NCBI GenBank assembly: GCA_002482415.1
Contig: DLFY01000187.1
Coordinates: 8,388-13,559, forward strand
Origin: Phycisphaerales bacterium UBA7708
Lineage (GTDB): Bacteria; Planctomycetota; Phycisphaerae; Sedimentisphaerales; Anaerohalosphaeraceae
Direction of reading: 5' to 3'
DNA: 5,172 bases
Shown: piece by piece, positions 1-5,172 of the stretch
Numbering within the stretch: position 1 is the stretch's first letter
Layout: each line of letters begins with the position of its first letter
Program-made: the position numbers and the translations under genes
The notes under the pieces: model-generated
What the model was told of the DNA's origin: nothing
Databases searched by the model: none
The model's input: the letters and a program-made list of their open reading frames with translations, nothing else

Positions 1-319
1 GAAACAGGGTCTGTCAATCATGGATGCGACCATCCAGGCCGGCGAGGAGCGGCTGCGGCCGATTATTATGACGTCGCTGGCATTTATTCTCGGCGTGCTC
101 CCGCTGGCGATTGCCACGGGTGCGGGAGCCAACGCCCGTCACTCAATCGGCACCGGCATCATGGGGGGTATGATCGGTGAAGCCACGCTTGCCATGCTGT
201 ATGTGCCGTTGTTCTTCTACCTGTTTGACAGGCTCAGTGAACGGTCGGCAGCGAAAAAAGAAAAACCCGGCCACGCCGACACGCCGCCAAAACCGGCTCA
301 ACCTCTGGAGGATGCCTGA
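1..319 (+). CDS. RND efflux transporter permease, C-terminal fragment (AcrB/MexB-like, HAE1 family)
   Basis: This is the 3' end of an inner-membrane RND permease, the proton-driven pump of a tripartite efflux system. The reading frame is open from base 2, so the gene starts outside the window. About 105 of an expected 1000-1050 residues are present. The fragment carries the family signature of the last two transmembrane helices: RLRPIIMTSLAFILGVLPL, then TGAG, then SIGTGIMGGMIGEATLAML and YVPLFFYLFDRL. This matches the conserved C-terminal pattern of AcrB-type pumps (RPI-MTS-AFI-G--PL, TGAG, GT--GGM, VP-FF). A charged, Pro/Lys-rich cytoplasmic tail of about 35 residues follows and ends with TGA at 317-319. 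The next gene, an outer membrane factor, starts one base later, so the two are surely co-transcribed and probably translationally coupled. The Glu in GMIGEATLA sits where Ser, Thr or Ala is more usual. The substrate cannot be inferred from this fragment. Confidence 0.95.
   Translation, partial: KQGLSIMDATIQAGEERLRPIIMTSLAFILGVLPLAIATGAGANARHSIGTGIMGGMIGEATLAMLYVPLFFYLFDRLSERSAAKKEKPGHADTPPKPAQPLEDA
307..311 (+). promoter_or_regulatory. Ribosome binding site of the outer membrane factor gene
   Basis: GGAGG lies inside the last codons of the permease gene, 9 bases before the ATG at 321. It decides the start. An in-frame ATG at 312 overlaps this site, and an in-frame ATG at 177 lies deep in the permease gene, so neither is a credible start. 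Confidence 0.8.
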
Positions 320-320
320 G

Positions 321-1733
321 ATGTACCGAATCAGCATAGCTGTTTTTATCTGCCTGGTCTGCGGCTGCAAGATGGGGCCGGACTATCAGCGTCCGGCGAT
401 ATCCGTACCGGATTCGTTTATCTATGAACCCAAGGATGCCCGCGATACCGCCAATACCGACTGGTGGAAAGATTTTCATGATCCCGTACTGGATTCGCTG
501 ATTACCGAAGCCCTGGCAAATAATAAAAGTGTCAAGATCGCCGCAGCCAACATCGAGCAGGCCGCCGCGATACTGACCCAGACGCGTGCACCGCTGTATC
601 CGCAGGCCGCCTACAGCGGCGGCGGGGCGCGCCAGCATGCCAATGAACTAAGCGCTGCGTCACGATTGCCGGGGTTTTCCAATCCGCAGGATTCGTATGA
701 AGTGCTGGCCGGGGCAAGCTGGGAGATTGATTTATGGGGCCGCATTCAACGGCTTTCCGAGGCGGCCAGGGCCGATCTGCTGGCCTCGCAGGAAGCCCGA
801 CGGGGAGTTATCCTGTCACTGGTGGCCTCGGTTGCAGACAGCTACATCCAGCTCCGCGGGCTGGATGAACAGCTTGCGACAGCCCGGCGCAATCTGGATA
901 CGTATGCTCAATCCGTCAGGCTGTTCGACCTTCAGTATCAGCACGGCCAGGTCACCAAAATGACCCTCGAACAGGCCCGTACCCAGTACCAGACAGCCGC
1001 GGCGGTCATTCCCCTGCTGGAGTCTCAGATCGCACAGACCGAAAACGCCATCTGTGTCCTGCTGGGCCGCAATCCCGGTTCGATTCAGCGCGGCAGGTCC
1101 ATTTCGGAGCTGACCATGCCGGTGATTCCCGCCGGGCTTCCATCCGAGCTGCTTGACCGTCGTCCCGACCTTGCCCAGGCCCAGCAGAATCTGATAGCCG
1201 CCAACGCCCGAATCGGGGCGGCCAAAGCGCTCTACTTCCCGACCATCTCGCTGACCGGTGCCTATGGGACACAGAGTTCCGAGCTGTCCGACCTGTTCAG
1301 CGGACCGTCGCGGACCTGGAATTACACCGGTTCCGTGACAGGTCCCATCTTTACCGCCGGGTCTATCTCAGGGCAGGTCAAACAGGCCCAGGTCGCACAA
1401 GACGCCGCATTGCTGAATTATGAAAATGTCATTTTAATCGCATTCAGTGACGTCGAAAATGCCCTGGTTGCCTGTCAGCGGCTGGCAGACCAACTCCAGG
1501 CCCAGGGAAAACTGGTTGGCTCGCTGAAGGAATACGACCGCCTGGCTTGGCTGCAGTATAACGGAGGCTACACGCCGTATCTGACGGTCCTCAATGCCGA
1601 GTCCCAGCTTTTCAATGCCGAATTGAGTTATGTACAGAACAGAACCGACGCCCTGGCGTCCTATGTCCGAATCTATCAGGCCATGGGCGGCGGCTGGATT
1701 ACCAGCGCCGAGCAGCTTGCAGACGCACAATAA
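321..1733 (+). CDS. Outer membrane factor lipoprotein of an RND efflux system (NodT/OprM family)
   Basis: This 470-residue protein is the outer membrane channel that, as a trimer, forms the exit duct for the RND pump encoded just upstream. The N-terminus is a lipoprotein signal: a Tyr-Arg start, a hydrophobic stretch (residues 4-14) and a lipobox V-C-G-C with the lipidated Cys at 16. The family hallmark MGPDYQRP follows at residues 18-25. Two OEP repeats follow, at roughly residues 57-245 and 270-460. Diagnostic motifs are WEIDLWGR (134-141) in the first repeat and LLDRRPDLAQAQ (277-288) with NARIGAAKALYFPTISL in the second. The length matches the usual 450-490 residues. The start at 321 is set by GGAGG at 307-311 and by the fact that only this start gives a clean signal peptide. 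The gap to the permease stop is one base. The family assignment is secure; the transported compounds are unknown. Confidence 0.95.
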   Translation: MYRISIAVFICLVCGCKMGPDYQRPAISVPDSFIYEPKDARDTANTDWWKDFHDPVLDSLITEALANNKSVKIAAANIEQAAAILTQTRAPLYPQAAYSGGGARQHANELSAASRLPGFSNPQDSYEVLAGASWEIDLWGRIQRLSEAARADLLASQEARRGVILSLVASVADSYIQLRGLDEQLATARRNLDTYAQSVRLFDLQYQHGQVTKMTLEQARTQYQTAAAVIPLLESQIAQTENAICVLLGRNPGSIQRGRSISELTMPVIPAGLPSELLDRRPDLAQAQQNLIAANARIGAAKALYFPTISLTGAYGTQSSELSDLFSGPSRTWNYTGSVTGPIFTAGSISGQVKQAQVAQDAALLNYENVILIAFSDVENALVACQRLADQLQAQGKLVGSLKEYDRLAWLQYNGGYTPYLTVLNAESQLFNAELSYVQNRTDALASYVRIYQAMGGGWITSAEQLADAQ

Positions 1734-1776
1734 ACTTTTTAGCCGGACAGGATATACAGAAGGGAAGATGAAGTCT

Positions 1777-1783
1777 TAAGGAG
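1777..1783 (+). promoter_or_regulatory. Ribosome binding site of the ankyrin-repeat gene
   Basis: TAAGGAG is a near-perfect Shine-Dalgarno sequence, 7 bases before the ATG at 1791. An ATG at 1787 is out of frame and too close to the site. No convincing promoter or terminator is visible in the 57-base gap after the efflux gene, so read-through from the efflux operon is possible. Confidence 0.75.
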
Positions 1784-1790
1784 AAAATGG

Positions 1791-3122
1791 ATGAGGATCA
1801 CACAGAGAGCTTTTTGTAGATTTGCTGGATTGATGGTTTTAATATTCTTATGCGGCGGGACCGCTGTACAGGCGGAACAAACTTTGCCCAATTCGCCTGC
1901 AATAAAGCAGGGGAATGAAATCCTCTCCGAAATCCGAGCATGGATTCAAACCGGGGCCGATATCGACGCGGCGGATGAGGAAGGCCTGACCCTGCTGCGG
2001 ATGGCATCCGAGGCGGGCCACGTCGAGGCGGTCCGGGTTCTGCTGGCCGCGGGGGCGGATGTCAATCAACAAGACAAAAGTTCCCGTACGCCGCTATCGT
2101 ATGCGTCATATCATGGCCATGTTGAAATTGTCAAGCTGCTGCTGGCTGCCGGTGCGGATGGTGATGCCTATGACGATAGCGGTGAGACTCCGCTGTTTGC
2201 GGCGTTTTTGGCATTTGAATCTGAGATTGTCAGGTTGCTGCTGGCTGCAGGAGCGAATGTCAATGTGGTGAATCGTGCCTGGCATACGCCGCTGTGGTTC
2301 GCAGCATTAAATCAAGACCCGGAACTCGTCAAACTCCTGCTGAATGCGGGGGCTTGTGTGAACCTTACGGATAAGGATGACACGCCCCTGTATATTGCCT
2401 CGCAGCATGGAGCGACGGAGATTGTTAAGCTCTTATTGGAAGCCGGGGCCAATGCGGATATCAAGGTCTATGCAGACGGCAGGTACCAGACATTGCTGGA
2501 CATCGCAAAAGCTGAAGGACGTACCCAAATCGTCTCGCTTCTGGAACAATATACAGGCCCTGAATACACAAAACGTAATCAAGCGACAATTCGGTTGATT
2601 GAGCTTGCCGATTCCTTCGAGGCCAAAGATATCGCCGAACTTCGCGAGCTGATTACCGCCGGCGCCGATGTCAATGTGGTTAATAAAATAGGCTTTACTC
2701 CTCTATGGGTAGCCTCTTCCAGGGGTTATACGGAAATGGTTGAATTGCTGCTGGATGCCGGGGCCAATCCGAATGTTGTCATGTGTTTTAGTTCCTGTGA
2801 TGGCAGGGTTCTGTCCGGCTTAACAGCTCTGGGCCCGGCACTGGACCATCATGAGATTGTCAATCTCCTGATTGCCGCCGGGGCAAATGTCAATGCGGCT
2901 GACAGTTGGGGTATAACACCGCTGTCCAAAGCGTTCAGGGCGGGACTTATCAAGACCGTCAAGCTGCTGGAGGAAGCCGGCGCGAAAGTCCATCCCGAGA
3001 TACAGCGAAACGACAAAACGTACACATCTTTAAGCCTTGAGCAGCAGAAAAGCTATCTTAAAATTGTCCAACTGCTGCATGATTATGGTGCCCGAAATTC
3101 AGAGGACAGACAGGCTGATTGA
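1791..3122 (+). CDS. Secreted ankyrin-repeat protein
   Basis: A 443-residue protein with a Sec signal peptide: basic residues at 2-10, a hydrophobic core at 12-23, and a predicted cleavage A-V-Q-A before Glu29. The mature part therefore acts in the periplasm or outside the cell. Almost all the rest is 33-residue ankyrin repeats. Block 1 has a capping half-repeat (about 43-61) and then units near 62-94, 95-127, 128-160, 161-193, 194-227 and a shorter 228-253. A non-repeat linker (about 254-274) follows. Block 2 has a cap (275-297) and units near 298-336, 337-370, 371-403 and a degenerate 404-436. Typical features are TPL--A, the G-H/T-E-I-V-K-LLLAAGA helix pair and the D/N-V-N turn. Ankyrin repeats bind protein partners; no catalytic domain is present and the partner is unknown. 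The unit containing residues 331-343 carries a loop insertion with C332 and C336. The nearby efflux genes do not prove a shared role. Confidence 0.93.
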   Translation: MRITQRAFCRFAGLMVLIFLCGGTAVQAEQTLPNSPAIKQGNEILSEIRAWIQTGADIDAADEEGLTLLRMASEAGHVEAVRVLLAAGADVNQQDKSSRTPLSYASYHGHVEIVKLLLAAGADGDAYDDSGETPLFAAFLAFESEIVRLLLAAGANVNVVNRAWHTPLWFAALNQDPELVKLLLNAGACVNLTDKDDTPLYIASQHGATEIVKLLLEAGANADIKVYADGRYQTLLDIAKAEGRTQIVSLLEQYTGPEYTKRNQATIRLIELADSFEAKDIAELRELITAGADVNVVNKIGFTPLWVASSRGYTEMVELLLDAGANPNVVMCFSSCDGRVLSGLTALGPALDHHEIVNLLIAAGANVNAADSWGITPLSKAFRAGLIKTVKLLEEAGAKVHPEIQRNDKTYTSLSLEQQKSYLKIVQLLHDYGARNSEDRQAD

Positions 3123-3184
3123 AAACTTATGGGTATTATTATAGAGCATCAGGCTGCAGAGAAAAAATAGGCAGGTCATAACCT

Positions 3185-3445
3185 ATGAATATTCAGCCGT
3201 ACCAGATAACGTATCCGGGGTGGACGCCGAAACTGAAACCATGAATAGTCCATACACTGGCTCCGCTTCGCCGACGCTATGTGCAGCGGGTACTGCAAGT
3301 CGTTGATATTCAGATTCGCGGTCTTGAGCACATCCAAAATGTTCTCAATGAAGATTGTGGAGTGCTGCTTACACCAAATCATTCCAGTCATACGAACCCT
3401 CTGGTGCTGCTGTGGCTTCTGCCGGGTAAAACATGGTCTGCTTAG
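3185..3445 (+). pseudogene. Remnant of a PlsC-type lysophospholipid acyltransferase
   Basis: The frame from ATG 3185 reads MNIQPYQITYPGWTPKLKP, meets TGA at 3242-3244, and continues IVHTLAPLRRRYVQRVLQ, VVDIQIRGLEHIQNVLNE, DCGVLLTPNHSSHTNPLVLL before stopping at TAG 3443. The second part resembles the N-terminal region of 1-acylglycerol-3-phosphate acyltransferase-like proteins, which esterify a lysophospholipid at the membrane: a basic stretch, V-[DE]-I-x-[IV]-R-G-L-E, then the catalytic block GVLL-x-PNHSSH. The family motif is NHx4D; here the Asp is Asn (AAC at 3395). The TGA lies where related proteins usually have Trp (TGG). Real family members have about 200-300 residues, and the rest is missing. 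No frame after about 3420 continues convincingly. UGA is a true stop in neighbouring genes, so recoding is unlikely. The Shine-Dalgarno before 3185 is weak. The family call comes from recalled motifs and is fairly confident; its original full extent is unknown. Confidence 0.72.
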
Positions 3446-3494
3446 TTTGCCTTGTTTGACCTCGCAACTACCAAATCGACCAGCAAAATTAATC

Positions 3495-4055
3495 TCAGCA
3501 AAACCAGTCTGGAAATAATCGTTGTTGGAGAAATAGAAAAAGATATACATTTAAAATCAGTGTGATAGTCCCAAAGAAGCTCATACATACCATATCCATG
3601 ATTGGGCTTCGACTGAGCGATATATCGTAAGTCATCTTTAAGACAGCAATAACGAAAAAGACAGATGGAACTAAACTCGGCAATATAAACAAATAATCAA
3701 AAAGAGAAAAAAACAGGCCTTCAGAGACAGTGAATTTCGTAAACATACTTAACACGACCAATCCATAAGCCAATAGAGGTATTAATAATAGAGACACCAT
3801 AGCTACTAAAGAGACAATACAGGCCCGTTTCAAATAAGGATGTTCAGCATGTAATCCTATGATGGAAAAAATGAGAAAGAAAAATCCTGTACCACAAAAA
3901 CATCCCCAATAAATAGAATCTTTGGGATTAGATGGCCCTTCAATGTCTCTGGGGGGCAATGTATGTGTTTTGGAAAACTCAAAAAAATAGGGAATACACA
4001 ACAAAGCCGCTACGATTGCAAGCAGGTTGAAAATTAACAGCCATTTTTTTGCCAT
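3495..4055 (-). CDS. Hypothetical polytopic membrane protein (AT-rich gene)
   Basis: I do not recognise this 186-residue protein. It is strongly hydrophobic, with about five predicted membrane segments near residues 5-25, 50-68, 78-105, 114-140 (interrupted by P126 and P130) and 152-176. A polar Pro/Lys-rich loop (28-48) separates the first two. The N-terminus MAKKWLL could be a signal anchor. No catalytic motif is evident; scattered Cys (52, 54, 79, 157, 186) form no clear metal site. The start at 4055 is preferred over an in-frame ATG at 4109 because AAGGAA lies 7 bases upstream; the longer form would overlap the end of bioB and add 18 polar residues. The gene follows bioB by 34 bases on the same strand and may share its transcript. 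Its base composition is far lower in GC than its neighbours (20 of 60 bases in 3541-3600, against 41 of 60 in 4441-4500), suggesting a foreign or fast-evolving gene. Confidence 0.75.
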   Translation of the reverse strand: MAKKWLLIFNLLAIVAALLCIPYFFEFSKTHTLPPRDIEGPSNPKDSIYWGCFCGTGFFFLIFSIIGLHAEHPYLKRACIVSLVAMVSLLLIPLLAYGLVVLSMFTKFTVSEGLFFSLFDYLFILPSLVPSVFFVIAVLKMTYDISLSRSPIMDMVCMSFFGTITLILNVYLFLFLQQRLFPDWFC

Positions 4056-4061
4056 CTTGCA

Positions 4062-4070
4062 TTCCTTCTT
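4062..4070 (-). promoter_or_regulatory. Ribosome binding site of the membrane protein gene
   Basis: Read on the - strand, this is AAGAAGGAA, with AAGGA 7 bases before the ATG whose first base is 4055. It supports the 186-residue start over the upstream in-frame ATG at 4109. Confidence 0.75.
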
Positions 4071-4089
4071 AAGGGATGATTTAGATCCG

Positions 4090-5070
4090 CTATACCGCCT
4101 CCAGGCCAAGGTCGGTCAGCATACGCATATCTTCTTCTACCGACCGGCCAGCCGTAGTCAGGTAATTGCCGCTGATGATGCTGGAGCAGCCCGCATAAAA
4201 AATCCAGCTTTGCATATCCCGCAGGTTCAGTACCCGCCCGCCGGCAACCTTCAGATTCGTCCGGGGCAGTATAAATCGATACATCGCGATAATCCGCAGA
4301 ATCTCCCGCGGACTCAGCGGCATCTGGTCGCCCATTGGTGTCCCGGGGATCGGATGCAGGAAATTCAGCGGCGCCATATCCGCATTCAGCTCCCGAATCA
4401 GCAGTGCCATATCAATCCGGTCGGCCTCCGTCTCGCCAATACCGAACAGTCCCCCTGCACAGACCCCCAGCCCCGCCTCCTGCGACGCCTTAATCGTGCG
4501 GATGCGGTCGTCGTAGGTATGGGTCGTCACAATCTTGCCGTAATGGGTACGGGAGGTCTCGAGGTTATGGTTGTATCGCCGCATTCCCGCCCTGGCCAGC
4601 CGCAGAAGCTGCTGTTCGCTCAATATCCCGAAGCCGCCGCAGACATGAATCCCGACTTCCTCGGTAATCCGGGCAATCAGCCCTTCCAGCCGGGTAAGCT
4701 CTTTTTCACTGATTGTCCGGCCGCTATAGACGATCCCGTAATAGGGAACCCCTTTGGCCCTGGCCTCACGCGCACCGGCCAGAATCTCTTCATCGCTGAG
4801 CACCTTGGGCTTTTTTTCCAGATACGTGTTATATCGCACCGACTGGGCACAAAACGCACAATCCTGGTCGCATCCGCCCAGCCTGCCCGGCACAATCGAG
4901 CAAATCTGAACCCGGTTTCCAAAGTGCTGCTTGCGGATTTCATTGGCCCAGTAGAGCAAATCATCCAGACTGTCGCGGCTTTCCCGGCACAATGTCTCAA
5001 TGTCATCCCGCACAATATCCTGACCAGCCAGTACCCGGGCTGCGATCGATGCTATTATCTTGTTAACCAT
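4090..5070 (-). CDS. bioB: Biotin synthase (radical SAM), probable type II auxiliary cluster
   Basis: BioB inserts sulfur into dethiobiotin, the last step of biotin synthesis, in the cytoplasm. The 326-residue length is normal. The radical-SAM [4Fe-4S] motif is C67-x3-C71-x2-C74 (GGCDQDCAFCAQS). BioB-specific signatures are YNHNLETS (166-173), TTHTYDDR (182-189), PLNFLHPIPGTP (234-245), AGGR (276-279) and GNYLTTAGR (301-309). YNHNL-TS argues against HydE or PylB. Auxiliary-cluster residues matching E. coli C128, C188 and R260 are C144, C204 and R279. The C97 position holds Gly112 (YGIVYSGR, where B. subtilis BioB, as recalled, has YCIVASGR). An extra Cys57 occurs in QICSIVPGR before the SAM motif, and another Cys at 295. 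An in-frame TGA at 5077-5079 makes ATG 5070 the first possible start. Only a poor Shine-Dalgarno (GAAAG, 3 bases away) is present, so translation probably couples to the upstream gene ending 6 bases before. Confidence 0.96.
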   Translation of the reverse strand: MVNKIIASIAARVLAGQDIVRDDIETLCRESRDSLDDLLYWANEIRKQHFGNRVQICSIVPGRLGGCDQDCAFCAQSVRYNTYLEKKPKVLSDEEILAGAREARAKGVPYYGIVYSGRTISEKELTRLEGLIARITEEVGIHVCGGFGILSEQQLLRLARAGMRRYNHNLETSRTHYGKIVTTHTYDDRIRTIKASQEAGLGVCAGGLFGIGETEADRIDMALLIRELNADMAPLNFLHPIPGTPMGDQMPLSPREILRIIAMYRFILPRTNLKVAGGRVLNLRDMQSWIFYAGCSSIISGNYLTTAGRSVEEDMRMLTDLGLEAV

Positions 5071-5076
5071 TGGCTT

Positions 5077-5172
5077 TCACATATTTAAATTCATTTCAGT
5101 GACTACGGTGTCGTTTTGCCTGTCCATCCAGTCGGCCAGGGATACCGCTGCACTGCGAAACTGCCGGGCCGG
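5077..5172 (-). CDS. C-terminal fragment of an unidentified protein upstream of bioB
   Basis: The - strand frame is open from the window edge to TGA at 5077-5079 and encodes 31 residues: PARQFRSAAVSLADWM followed by DRQNDTVVTEMNLNM. The segment looks like an amphipathic helix (residues 3-18) and a short polar tail. Codon choice is compatible with real coding, and the stop lies 6 bases before the bioB start, a spacing typical of operon partners. I do not recognise the family. It need not be a biotin gene. It is too short to assign, and the alternative is that this is non-coding leader with a chance open frame. Confidence 0.5.
   Translation of the reverse strand, partial: PARQFRSAAVSLADWMDRQNDTVVTEMNLNM

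Noticed and set aside
1950..2900. Recurring short DNA repeats that might suggest an array
   Set aside because: They follow the 99-base codon period of ankyrin repeats and are degenerate; there are no uniform repeats with unique spacers, so this is not CRISPR.
3242..3244. In-frame TGA read as Trp or selenocysteine
   Set aside because: UGA is the functional stop of the permease, ankyrin and membrane protein genes here. No SECIS-like hairpin is evident after it, and the catalytic Asp is also lost, so decay is simpler.
3446..3494. Possible terminator between the converging gene sets
   Set aside because: I found no GC-rich hairpin followed by a T run on either strand in this interval.
3279..3518. 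79-codon + strand frame within the acyltransferase remnant
   Set aside because: It is a different frame from the one carrying the acyltransferase motifs, is rich in Cys and Ser, and has no Shine-Dalgarno. After 3420 it might contain frameshifted acyltransferase remains, but the similarity is too weak to claim.
3176..3550. 124-codon frame on the - strand across the acyltransferase remnant
   Set aside because: It lies antisense to the recognisable acyltransferase fragment, overlaps the end of the membrane protein gene on the same strand, and shows no domain.
4056..4109. N-terminal extension of the membrane protein to ATG 4109
   Set aside because: It would overlap the bioB coding end by 20 bases and add a polar stretch before a good membrane helix; the Shine-Dalgarno at 4062-4070 fits the ATG at 4055.
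4027..5088. Long open frame of 353 codons on the + strand opposite bioB
   Set aside because: It is entirely antisense to a gene with clear BioB motifs. The translation is rich in Arg, Pro and His with no recognisable domain, as expected for a shadow frame in GC-rich coding DNA.

Overview
The window looks like chromosomal DNA from a Gram-negative, probably anaerobic bacterium. A member of the Planctomycetota (Phycisphaerae-like) is my best guess. That rests on recalled family resemblance of a decayed acyltransferase fragment, on the biotin synthase, and on the mix of an RND efflux system with a secreted ankyrin-repeat protein. It is inference; no database search was possible. UGA serves as a normal stop in several genes here, so the standard bacterial code applies.

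Left part (1-1733, + strand): the 3' end of an RND-type inner-membrane efflux permease, followed one base later by a NodT-type outer membrane factor lipoprotein. Together they are the pump and exit duct of a tripartite drug/metabolite efflux system. The periplasmic adaptor is presumably upstream, outside the window. Middle left (1791-3122, + strand): a signal-peptide-bearing protein made almost entirely of ankyrin repeats in two blocks. It has its own strong ribosome binding site 57 bases after the efflux operon and could be co-transcribed.

Middle (3123-3494): a remnant of a PlsC-type lysophospholipid acyltransferase on the + strand. It is recognisable over about 80 codons, but is broken by an in-frame TGA where a Trp is expected, has its catalytic Asp changed to Asn, and has lost its 3' part. 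The remnant ends where base composition drops sharply. Next comes an AT-rich gene on the - strand (3495-4055) for an unrecognised polytopic membrane protein.

Right part (4090-5172, - strand): bioB, the last enzyme of biotin synthesis, preceded after only 6 bases by the end of an unidentified CDS that runs off the window edge. Unidentified CDS, bioB and the AT-rich membrane gene share a strand with gaps of 6 and 34 bases and probably form one transcript. The + and - strand genes converge near 3450-3500, and I see no clear terminator hairpin there. The BioB lacks the first canonical [2Fe-2S] Cys ligand (Gly instead) but carries an extra Cys just before the radical-SAM motif. This pattern suggests the alternative auxiliary-cluster (type II) BioB of anaerobes.
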